Shown piece after piece: positions 43,044 through 50,310 of a stretch of 64,000 nt of DNA. Each line of letters begins with the position of its first letter. Position 1 is the stretch's first letter. The stretch is from the NCBI RefSeq assembly GCF_002127585.1, contig NZ_NEGZ01000031.1, positions 1 to 64,000 of the forward strand, in the 5' to 3' direction. The notes below the pieces were generated by a model, which worked only from the letters and a program-made list of their open reading frames with translations, had not been told where the DNA came from and did not search any database. The position numbers were made by a program, and so were the translations under genes. Origin of the DNA: Janthinobacterium sp. GW458P. GTDB taxonomy: Bacteria > Pseudomonadota > Gammaproteobacteria > Burkholderiales > Burkholderiaceae_D.

Positions 43044-43068
43044 TGCTTATGCGGAAAACGTATAAGCA
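43044..43068 (+). promoter_or_regulatory. Strong hairpin just upstream of the DUF3349 ribosome-binding site
   Basis: TGCTTATGCG (43044-43053), loop GAAAA, CGTATAAGCA (43059-43068): a ten-pair stem with one G-U pair. It ends five bases before the AGGAG ribosome-binding site at 43074-43078. There is no U-run, so it is not a terminator. It could be a 5' mRNA stabiliser, a regulatory RNA hairpin or a DNA operator. Confidence 0.5.
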
Positions 43069-43085
43069 AGAAGAGGAGAAACGAT

Positions 43086-43385
43086 TTGAGCATGCAAGCT
43101 GGCCTACCCCCTGTGCTGTGGCGCGCCGCGCGCATGCTGCACAGCGCCTATCCCGGCGGCATTCCCGAGACGGCGTATGTCGCCGTACTGGTCTTGCTGT
43201 ATGAATACTTTTCCGACCGCAATCTGACAGAACTGATGGCGGCCGTCACGGGCAAGGATGCGGCGCAGATCCTCAACGACATCTATGCCTGCGCCGGCAG
43301 CAAGCCGGAGCCATCCGCAATCGATGCGGCCAGACAGCGGCTGGAGCGATACGGCTTGCAGGCCGTCTGCGCGGAGGACGCGTAG
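43086..43385 (+). CDS. DUF3349-like small protein
   Basis: This 99-residue soluble protein has no signal or membrane segment. Its sequence plan, an N-terminal helix with AARMLHSAYPGGIPETAYVAVLVLL, a middle helical part and a C-terminal ARQRLERYGL, is like the DUF3349 proteins known mainly from actinobacteria, which share AGYPEGIP and RARLAAQGW. AGGAG lies seven bases before a TTG at 43086, whereas the ATG two codons later is 13 bases away, so TTG is the likely start. It stands behind a strong hairpin and precedes the HPP-CBS gene by 80 bp. The function is unknown. Confidence 0.6.
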   Translation: MSMQAGLPPVLWRAARMLHSAYPGGIPETAYVAVLVLLYEYFSDRNLTELMAAVTGKDAAQILNDIYACAGSKPEPSAIDAARQRLERYGLQAVCAEDA

Positions 43386-43465
43386 TGCCCGCCGGCAGCG
43401 AATTGGAACGCATGGGATAATGCCAGGCTCACACTGAGCAACGCGGCCCGAACGCGCCCTCCTCC

Positions 43466-44632
43466 ATGACGACTTCTTTCCTGGCACGCTGGCTGCCGCA
43501 ACCGAACAACGGCAGCCGCCGCGAACAATTGCGCGCCTGCGCGGGCGCCATCTGCGGCTTGCTGCTGACGGGACTCATCTGCCATTTCCTGCTGGCCCCC
43601 GACAGCGCCAGCGTGTACCTGATCGCGCCCATGGGCGCCTCCGCCGTGCTGCTGTTCTGCCTGCCGGCCAGCCCGCTGGCACAGCCGTGGTCGGTAGTGG
43701 GCGGCAACGTCGTCTCCGGCCTCGTGGGCATGGCCTGCGTCAAGTGGCTGGGACCCAGCGTGGGCGTGGCGGCGCTGGCCGCCTGCCTGGCCATCGGCGC
43801 CATGTTCGCCCTGCGCTGTCTGCATCCGCCAGGCGGCGCCGTGGCCTTGACCACCGTCGTCGGCGGCGCCAGCGTGCACGCGGCCGGCTTTGAATTCGTC
43901 TTCATCACCGTACTGTTCAATTCCGCCGTGCTGGTCGCCTGCGCCGTGCTGTACAACAATCTGACGGGGCGCCGCTACCCCCACGTCCAGCAACTGGCCG
44001 CGCCGCATCCGCACGACACAAAGGATGAGGTGCCCAGCAACCGCCTGGGCTTTTCACCGGACGACCTCGATGCCGTCTTGCGCCAGCATGGCGAAGTGCT
44101 CGACATCAGCCGCGACGATTTGCAAGCGATCTTCGTGCAGACGGAAATGCGCGCCTACCAGCGCCGCTTCGGCGTCGTCACCTGCGCCGACATCATGTCG
44201 AAAGACGTGATCAGCGTGGAATTCGGCACGCCGCTCGATGTTGCCTGGCGCACCATGCGCGAGCACGATGTGGGCGCCCTGCCCGTTGTGAACCGGGCGC
44301 GCCGCATCATCGGCATCATCACGCAGACGGATTTCCTGCGCCACGGCGGGCTCGACGATTACCAGGGCGTGCGCCAGCGCCTGCGCAGCCTGCTGCAGCG
44401 CAGCGGCCTCTCCCATGACGACAAGCCGGAAGTGGTGGGCCAGCTGATGACGCCATCGCCGCACACGGCGCGCCTGGGCACGCCCATCATCGACCTGGTG
44501 CCGCTGATGGCCGATGCCGGCTATCACCATATCCCCATCCTCGACGATGAAGAACGCCTGGCCGGCATCATCAGCCAGTCCGACCTGATGGCGGCCCTGT
44601 ACGAAAGCCGCTTTGCCGAGGCCGCCACGTGA
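43466..44632 (+). CDS. HPP-family membrane protein with two CBS domains
   Basis: This 388-residue inner-membrane protein has four to five helices within residues 25-170 with the family motif LHPPGGAVAL, followed by a cytosolic tail with two CBS domains (about 225-290, ADIMSKDVISVEFGTPLDVA; and about 320-380, GQLMTPSPHTARLGTPIIDL). CBS pairs bind adenine nucleotides and gate transporters. Plant HPP homologues transport nitrite, so anion transport is possible. Its stop overlaps the GTG start of the M48 gene by four bases (GTGA), so the two are translationally coupled. Confidence 0.87.
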   Translation: MTTSFLARWLPQPNNGSRREQLRACAGAICGLLLTGLICHFLLAPDSASVYLIAPMGASAVLLFCLPASPLAQPWSVVGGNVVSGLVGMACVKWLGPSVGVAALAACLAIGAMFALRCLHPPGGAVALTTVVGGASVHAAGFEFVFITVLFNSAVLVACAVLYNNLTGRRYPHVQQLAAPHPHDTKDEVPSNRLGFSPDDLDAVLRQHGEVLDISRDDLQAIFVQTEMRAYQRRFGVVTCADIMSKDVISVEFGTPLDVAWRTMREHDVGALPVVNRARRIIGIITQTDFLRHGGLDDYQGVRQRLRSLLQRSGLSHDDKPEVVGQLMTPSPHTARLGTPIIDLVPLMADAGYHHIPILDDEERLAGIISQSDLMAALYESRFAEAAT

Positions 44633-45726
44633 CGCCATTCCAGGCCCTGCTGACCGGCCCCGACGGCGACTCCGCCGGGACTGCCGTCAGCGCGCGTTTT
44701 TTTGACGGACAGTTGCTCGTCGATGCGCCCCGCACCACCGTTGATATTGCGCAACTGGTCGTCAGCGTAGGCGGTGTCGATGGGCCGGAACTGTTCCTGA
44801 ACTGGCTTGATGCGCAAGGCAGGCAAGCGTCGCTCAAACCGCTGACAGCGGACGACATCGCCATCGTGTTAAACGAAGCGCCGGCCGCGCTGCAACCGCA
44901 ACTGCAGCGCCTGTGGCGCGAGCGCCAGCGCAACCGCCGGCAAGTATCGGGCTGGCTGGCCGGTTTGACGGGTGCGGCCGTCGTCGCCACCGCGCTGCTG
45001 TGGTGGCAAGGTGGCAACGCCATCAGCGCGCTGGCGGGGCTGATACCGTTGTCGACGGAGAAGCAGCTGGGTGAACTGGCGCTGTCGCAAGTGCGCGCGC
45101 AAGGCGGCATCGCCGAAAATGGTGCGACGCAGCAAACCGTGCGGGACATCGGCCAGCGCCTGACGGCCGGTTCGCGCTACCAATACCGCTGGCTGGTCAA
45201 GAATGACGACACGGTCAATGCGTTTGCCATGCCCGGCGGCATCATCGTCGTGCACACGGGTTTGCTGCGCCAGGCGGGGGATCCGGGCGAACTGGCCGGC
45301 GTGCTCGCGCATGAGGTGCAGCATGTGGAGCAGCGCCATTCGCTGCGGCAGATGATCAGCAGCCTGGGCTGGGGCGCCCTGGTCGGCGTGACCATCGGCG
45401 ACATCAGCGCCGTGGCCGCCATGCTGGCGCACCAGGCCGGCACCCTGTATTTCAGCCGCGACATGGAGGATGAAGCAGACCGCCTGGGTTTGCTCGCCTT
45501 GCAGCGTGCGCGCATCCATCCCGACGGTATGCTGAGCTTTTTCCAGAAACTGGGCAAGACAGATGGAGCAACGCCGCCGGACTGGCTGTCCTCGCACCCG
45601 CAAACGACGGCCCGCGCGCAACAGATCCGCAGCCTGATCGCCGCCACGCCCTGCCCTGCCTGCCAACCAATACATAGCAGCGGCTGGCAGCAGATGAAAG
45701 CCGCCTTGCCTGCCTCAACAAAATAG
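44629..45726 (+). CDS. M48-family membrane metallopeptidase
   Basis: This 365-residue protease has an N-terminal cytosolic beta domain (about 1-100, DUF7092-like), one membrane helix (about 107-128) and a zinc peptidase domain with His228-Glu229-x2-His232 (LAHEVQHVEQRHSL) and third-ligand region MEDEADRLGLL near 279-284. M48 enzymes such as HtpX and BepA act in membrane-protein and envelope quality control. Start is GTG inside the HPP-CBS stop. The coupling to a CBS transporter is unusual and hints at shared control. Confidence 0.88.
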   Translation: MTPFQALLTGPDGDSAGTAVSARFFDGQLLVDAPRTTVDIAQLVVSVGGVDGPELFLNWLDAQGRQASLKPLTADDIAIVLNEAPAALQPQLQRLWRERQRNRRQVSGWLAGLTGAAVVATALLWWQGGNAISALAGLIPLSTEKQLGELALSQVRAQGGIAENGATQQTVRDIGQRLTAGSRYQYRWLVKNDDTVNAFAMPGGIIVVHTGLLRQAGDPGELAGVLAHEVQHVEQRHSLRQMISSLGWGALVGVTIGDISAVAAMLAHQAGTLYFSRDMEDEADRLGLLALQRARIHPDGMLSFFQKLGKTDGATPPDWLSSHPQTTARAQQIRSLIAATPCPACQPIHSSGWQQMKAALPASTK

Positions 45727-45860
45727 CAACATTCCCCTCGTACAATTTATCCAAGCACGCTGGGCAATGGCGTATGCTTACGCCCCGGCTGCTCCTACAC
45801 GACCGGCCACCCCGATCCGCAACGCCTCCGTTCATTCCCTCCTTACAAAGGACATCGCGC

Positions 45861-47681
45861 ATGAAGCATCGTTTTGCCGCCGGTACCCTCGGCACCCTGG
45901 CCCTCTCCCTGTTACTCGCCCATGCATCGATGGCGCAAGCGGCCCAGCCCGCTGCCAAGGCAGCCGTCGCACCAGCCGCGGGCGCGCCGCAAGCCAAACA
46001 GCAACTGCAAGTGCTGGCCGACCAATACTACGATGCGCAGGCCCGTTTCGAGCCGATCAATGCCACCGAGAGCGGCGACAACCGTTTTGACGACCAGCTC
46101 GGTTCAGCCATCGTACCCGCCGCGCGCGCGAAACAGTTCGCCCTGTACCGCCAGTACCAGAAAACCCTGCGCGCCATCGCGCGCCAGCAACTGTCGCACC
46201 AGGACCAGATCAACTACGACATTCTCGACTATGAACTGGCGACGGCGCTGAGCTTCGAGCGCTTCCCCGAATATCTGCTGCCGCTGAACCAGATGGACAG
46301 CATGCCCGTCACCCTGGCCAATTATGCGGGCGGTGAGGCATCGCAGCCTTTGACAAGTGTCAAAGAGTATGACGCTTACCTGAGCCGTATCGGCCAATTG
46401 CCGGGCTGGATAGACCAGGCTATCGCCAACATGAAGGTCGGCATGCAGAAGGGCATCGTACTGCCGAAGGCACTGACGGAATCGGCGCTGCCGCAATTCA
46501 AGAAACTCGTCAGCGCCACGCCGCAGGACAGCGTCTATTACACGCCCATCAAAAAGCTGCCTGCCAGCTTTTCCGATGCGGACAAGGCTCGCCTGACGCA
46601 AACATATACCGTTGTCATCGAAGCCAGGCTGATGCCGGCCCTGCAGCGCCTGGCCACGTTCATGGAACGCGACTACCTGCCGGCCAGCCGCAGCAGCAGC
46701 GGCTGGAGCGCCCTGCCCGATGGCGCTGCCTGGTACCAGGCGCGCGTGGCCAGCAGCACCACCACGGACCTGAAGCCGGAACAGATCCACGCCATCGGCT
46801 TGCGCGAAGTGGCGCGCATCCAGGAGCAGTACGCGATCGTGGGGCCGAAGATGGGCTACAACGGCCCCGCCGCCGGCTTGCCCGTGTGGGTCTCGCAGCA
46901 GGAGAAATTCCGCCCGTTCAAGACGGAGCAGGAAGTGCTCGACGTCTACCGCAAGCTGAACGTGCTGCTGGACAGCAAATTGCCGGCCCTGTTCACGCTG
47001 GTGCCGAAGGCGCCGCTGGACTTGCGTCTGGAGCCTGAGCTGAGCCGTGACACGGCCGCCGACCACTACACGGCACCAGCCGCCGACGGTTCGCGCCCCG
47101 GCGTGTTCTGGTCCGTCGTCACCGATCCGAAACTGTATGGCGACACGGGCATGACTACCTTGTTCCTGCATGAAGGCAAGCCGGGTCACCATTTCCACCT
47201 GGCGCTGGTGCAAGAGATGGACTTGCCAAACTTCCGCCGTTTCGGCGGCAACAATGCCTTTGCGGAAGGCTGGGCCCTGTATGCGGAGACCCTGGGCAAG
47301 GAAATGGGCCTGTTCGACGATCCGGCCCAGTATTTCGGTCACTTGAACGACGAAATGCTGCGCGCCGTGCGCCTGGTGGTCGACACGGGCTTGCACACCA
47401 AAGGCTGGACGCGCGAGCAGACCATCAAGTACATGCGCGACACCCTCGGCTATGACGCCGTGGCGAAAAGCGAAACGGAGCGCTACATGGCCTGGCCAGG
47501 CCAGGCGCTGGGCTACAAGATCGGCTCGCTGAAGATCGTCGAACTGCGCCAGCGCGCGCAAAAAGCCTTGGGCGACAAGTTCAGCCTGCCGAAATTCCAC
47601 GAAGTGGTGCTCGGCGACGGCACCCTGCCCCTGAAACTGCTGGAAGCCAAGGTCGACCGGTGGATCGCCCAGCAGAAGTAA
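45861..47681 (+). CDS. Exported DUF885 zinc peptidase-like protein
   Basis: This 606-residue protein has a signal peptide (MKHRFAAGTLGTLALSLLLAHASMAQA). The DUF885 helical fold is related to M32/M3-type peptidases, with the metal motif His437-Glu438-GKPG-His443 (LHEGKPGHHFH) and a downstream Glu-rich segment NNAFAEGWALYAE. Characterised relatives are few; some act as peptidases or esterases. The ATG at 45861 is preceded by AAGGA nine bases away; the open frame upstream has no signal peptide. It is transcribed alone and ends in a strong terminator. Confidence 0.87.
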   Translation: MKHRFAAGTLGTLALSLLLAHASMAQAAQPAAKAAVAPAAGAPQAKQQLQVLADQYYDAQARFEPINATESGDNRFDDQLGSAIVPAARAKQFALYRQYQKTLRAIARQQLSHQDQINYDILDYELATALSFERFPEYLLPLNQMDSMPVTLANYAGGEASQPLTSVKEYDAYLSRIGQLPGWIDQAIANMKVGMQKGIVLPKALTESALPQFKKLVSATPQDSVYYTPIKKLPASFSDADKARLTQTYTVVIEARLMPALQRLATFMERDYLPASRSSSGWSALPDGAAWYQARVASSTTTDLKPEQIHAIGLREVARIQEQYAIVGPKMGYNGPAAGLPVWVSQQEKFRPFKTEQEVLDVYRKLNVLLDSKLPALFTLVPKAPLDLRLEPELSRDTAADHYTAPAADGSRPGVFWSVVTDPKLYGDTGMTTLFLHEGKPGHHFHLALVQEMDLPNFRRFGGNNAFAEGWALYAETLGKEMGLFDDPAQYFGHLNDEMLRAVRLVVDTGLHTKGWTREQTIKYMRDTLGYDAVAKSETERYMAWPGQALGYKIGSLKIVELRQRAQKALGDKFSLPKFHEVVLGDGTLPLKLLEAKVDRWIAQQK

Positions 47682-47701
47682 GCGGCGACGCTTGACGATA
47701 A

Positions 47702-47736
47702 AACGGCAGCACCTTGACGGGGCTGCCGTTTTTTTT
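47702..47736 (+). terminator. Rho-independent terminator after the DUF885 gene
   Basis: AACGGCAGC (47702-47710) pairs perfectly with GCTGCCGTT (47722-47730), then six more Ts. It begins 20 bases after the stop codon. Confidence 0.9.
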
Positions 47737-47754
47737 CGCCTGCCCGATGTGCAC

Positions 47755-48597
47755 TTACACCAGCAGCGCCGCACTCATCGAACGCACTTCCTCGGCCGAT
47801 TCGGCCAGGATGCTTTGCAAGGTTTCGTTGTCGATAATAAAGTCGATCACGGAATCGGAGGGCGTGAGCATTTCCACGAACGTCGCCTGCAGCGGCGAAG
47901 GCACAGGAGAGAGTTGTTTTGCCAGCAACAAGGTGTCGAGCAGGGAATCGGGCGGAATGGACAGCAGGCCGTCGCGCAAGCCCTCGATCGCTTCGCTGAC
48001 GGCCAGCGGGATCAGCAGCTTCTTCATGACTTCGCGGGAAATGATTTCTTCGGCAGATTCCATCCAGTGATCGGCATCGTCGTCGAGCAGGCCGGGGAAC
48101 TCGTCCGCGCGCGACAGCAAGTAAAAACCGCCCACCTCATGCACGATGCCGGCGAACAGGGCCGTATCGGGATCGACGTGGGTGACCCTGCGGGCAAGCA
48201 CATGCGCCAACGCCGCCACATGCGCCGTGTGTTCCCACAACTGTGTCGCCTTCTGGCGCAGGACGGGGTCGATGATCTTGCTGCCAAACTGGCGCACCAC
48301 CATGGCCGCCACCAGCGCATACAGGTTGCGGTAACCCATGCGCATGACGGCGGCGCGCACGCTGGTGACGGGCGCCGCTTCGCCGCGGCTATAGACGGCC
48401 GAGTTGGCCAGCGCCACCGTGCGCGCTGCCAGCAAGGGCTCGGCCAATACCAGCTTGATGGCGTGATCGATATGGCAGTCCGGTTCCGCCAAGGCCAATT
48501 GCAATTGCAACGCGGAATTCACACTGGTGGGAAAAGTTAATTCTCCCCGCACTGCCTGGGAAACGATCAAGCCAAATGCCTGCAATTTATTCATCAT
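47755..48597 (-). CDS. HDOD-domain signalling protein
   Basis: This 280-residue cytosolic protein consists of one HDOD domain, a non-enzymatic relative of HD phosphohydrolases. Family landmarks are TFPTSVNSALQLQLALAEPD, the helix with LANSAVYSRGEA, MRMGYRNLYALV and GIVHEVGGFYLLSR. HDOD proteins take part in signalling by protein contacts, for example in chemotaxis, type IV pili and cell-cycle control. No GGDEF, EAL or kinase domain is attached. It stands alone, convergent with the DUF885 gene and downstream of the winged-helix gene by 76 bp. Confidence 0.87.
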   Translation of the reverse strand: MMNKLQAFGLIVSQAVRGELTFPTSVNSALQLQLALAEPDCHIDHAIKLVLAEPLLAARTVALANSAVYSRGEAAPVTSVRAAVMRMGYRNLYALVAAMVVRQFGSKIIDPVLRQKATQLWEHTAHVAALAHVLARRVTHVDPDTALFAGIVHEVGGFYLLSRADEFPGLLDDDADHWMESAEEIISREVMKKLLIPLAVSEAIEGLRDGLLSIPPDSLLDTLLLAKQLSPVPSPLQATFVEMLTPSDSVIDFIIDNETLQSILAESAEEVRSMSAALLV

Positions 48598-48673
48598 ACG
48601 ATCAACCCGCCTCAGATATTATTCCAGCAAACAACTTCACCTTATATCAGAAAATGATTATCAGCCCCGGCCT

Positions 48674-49306
48674 TTAGAAAACGGATGGCAATCCATTTGC
48701 CTGCCATGGCTGATCCGCAAATTCCAGCGCCTGCAAAGCCGATTCATCGCCAATTACAAACAGCTTTGGCTGCTGTAATACCTGCAGCAGGAATGGTTGT
48801 CCCTCACGCAAGCGGCGCCGATAATCCGACAGCGTATAGAGATTGGGATTGATTTTACGCCGTAAGGTTCGCTCGGCCGGGGCCAATCGCGTCAACAGAT
48901 CGCCATAATTGGCGTCCTCGCCCACCAGCAGCAGGTCGATGGCACTGCCTGGCAAGTCCTGTCCCTTCGCCGTGGCGCCAGAAACGAAGGCCAGTTGCAA
49001 TTGCGCCCGCAGGGGTGCCAGAGTCATGCTGAGTACGCCAACGATACCGAAGGTCTTCTGCACCAGTCCGCTCAACTCCGGATACACGAGGCTTTCCTTG
49101 TTCGGCCAGAAGCGGCGCACGTTGCCGATGCGCTCGGACGTGATCAAGCCGGAATCATGCAGACGGCGCAGCTCCCGTTGTGCCGACGCGCTGCCAAGTC
49201 CCGTCAGGCGCATGATCTCGTTCAAATGAAAGCCTTCATTCACGCGAACAAACAGCAATCCCAGCAATTTTTGCTGGGCGGGAGTAAACAGGGCTTGGGC
49301 AATCAT
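48674..49306 (-). CDS. Winged-helix regulator with inactive nucleotidyltransferase fold
   Basis: This 210-residue protein has an N-terminal ArsR-like winged helix (AQQKLLGLLFVRVNEGFHLNEI... SASAQRELRRLHDSGLI) and a C-terminal domain with the form of MNT-type nucleotidyltransferases. The usual GS-x8-SDID motif reads GATAKGQDLPGSAIDLLLVGE, so the first catalytic Asp is Ala and the enzyme is probably inactive. Such fusions are known as transcription regulators of unknown ligand. The ATG at 49306 fits the winged-helix start; 36 more codons are open upstream without homology. Confidence 0.72.
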   Translation of the reverse strand: MIAQALFTPAQQKLLGLLFVRVNEGFHLNEIMRLTGLGSASAQRELRRLHDSGLITSERIGNVRRFWPNKESLVYPELSGLVQKTFGIVGVLSMTLAPLRAQLQLAFVSGATAKGQDLPGSAIDLLLVGEDANYGDLLTRLAPAERTLRRKINPNLYTLSDYRRRLREGQPFLLQVLQQPKLFVIGDESALQALEFADQPWQANGLPSVF

Positions 49307-49472
49307 GCGCCAAATCTTAGCATGAATAAACTGACAATTGGCGTAGCGCGGTCGTAGCCAGGCATTTGTGCAACACGTGCCGGTCGCCAGCAGAGTCAGC
49401 CGTTGCGGCTGCACGCGGCATCAGCGGACAAGCCTCGGCATGCCCCGCAATGGCGCCAGTGAGGAAGGTCGG

Positions 49473-49486
49473 AGTGAGTACTCACT
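49473..49486 (+). promoter_or_regulatory. Orphan 14-bp palindrome, TetR-operator-like
   Basis: AGTGAGTACTCACT is perfectly self-complementary and of the form bound by several TetR-family repressors. The 288-bp gap 49307-49594 has no gene I can support. The element lies between the winged-helix gene and the TetR gene's 3' end, away from any visible promoter. It may be a relic of a lost promoter or the operator of an unseen small transcript. Confidence 0.35.
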
Positions 49487-49594
49487 AAAATGTGAGCAAG
49501 GAAGCAGGGAAATTCGCGCAAAAAGAATGAGAATAATTGAACATGCTCGACAATCCAATAGTAGCGGTGCCGGGGAAATATATTATATAGACCT

Positions 49595-50230
49595 TTAGCC
49601 CATATTTATTTTCACCTGTAAGCCGATAATCAGCAAATCGAGTCCGGCATTAAAACGGTCATCAATTTCCGCATCAAAAATGGCATCCATAGAAGCGAGC
49701 ACATGCGGATAACGATCGGCCGCCATGGTAGCGAAATCGGCACGCCGGTTCGATAAGGCATTCATGGCAGCACTTCCCGGTCCCGCGCCTTGCGCTTCCA
49801 TGACAAAGCCGAGCACATAATATAACAGCGTAAATGCGCTCCAGCTGGCCAGTTTCTCCGATGCCCCGGCAGCGCGCATGGGGCCAATTAACGCTTCCGC
49901 TACACGAAACACGTTTTCCGAAATGACATAGGTGCCACCAAAGACGCGCACGCCATCGCGGCGCGCCGACAGCGCCGCGCGCATTTGCGCCGCCACCTGG
50001 CGCAGCCGCGCTTCCCAGCCCGCATTCTCATCGATGTTCCTGGCAACGTCGTCGATCAGCACGTCAGCCATGCCATCGAGCAAAGCCTGCTTGTTCGCAA
50101 AATGCCAGTACAGCGAAGCGGCCTTGATGCCCAAGGCATCGGCCAGACGACGCATGGTCAAGCCTTCGATGCCCACGTCGTCCAGCAACTCGAGTGCCCT
50201 GGCCACCACGGCTTCGCGTTGAATTTTCAT
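49595..50230 (-). CDS. TetR-family repressor
   Basis: This 211-residue repressor has an N-terminal helix-turn-helix (LTMRRLADALGIKAASLYWHFANKQALLDGM) and a TetR_C-type ligand domain. The LTMRRLADALG...LYWHF form is that of the TetR/TetR_C subgroup. It is divergent from a flavin monooxygenase gene 80 bp away, with two matching palindromes between them, so it most likely represses both and is released by the monooxygenase substrate. The arrangement resembles tetR-tetX or aromatic hydroxylase modules. Confidence 0.9.
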   Translation of the reverse strand: MKIQREAVVARALELLDDVGIEGLTMRRLADALGIKAASLYWHFANKQALLDGMADVLIDDVARNIDENAGWEARLRQVAAQMRAALSARRDGVRVFGGTYVISENVFRVAEALIGPMRAAGASEKLASWSAFTLLYYVLGFVMEAQGAGPGSAAMNALSNRRADFATMAADRYPHVLASMDAIFDAEIDDRFNAGLDLLIIGLQVKINMG

Positions 50231-50254
50231 TGTCCTGTCATTTCTCTTGAAAGT

Positions 50255-50267
50255 CTAACGTCGTTAG
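50255..50267. promoter_or_regulatory. TetR operator 1
   Basis: CTAACGTCGTTAG, an exact palindrome around a central T. It lies 24 bp from the repressor ATG and is centred 31 bp (three helical turns) from operator 2, so two dimers would sit on one face of the DNA. Confidence 0.7.
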
Positions 50268-50285
50268 TTTACCATTTTGCGCAGA

Positions 50286-50298
50286 CTAACAACGTTAG
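50286..50298. promoter_or_regulatory. TetR operator 2
   Basis: CTAACAACGTTAG, with the same CTAAC/GTTAG half-sites as operator 1 and a 3-bp centre. It lies 12 bp before the monooxygenase ATG and would block that promoter or ribosome access region. Confidence 0.7.
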
Positions 50299-50310
50299 AT
50301 TGAGAACAGC

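Noticed and set aside
49368-49598. A 76-codon plus-strand frame in the gap before the TetR gene
   Set aside because: No ribosome-binding site, basic disordered translation and no resemblance to any family; it spans the orphan palindrome.
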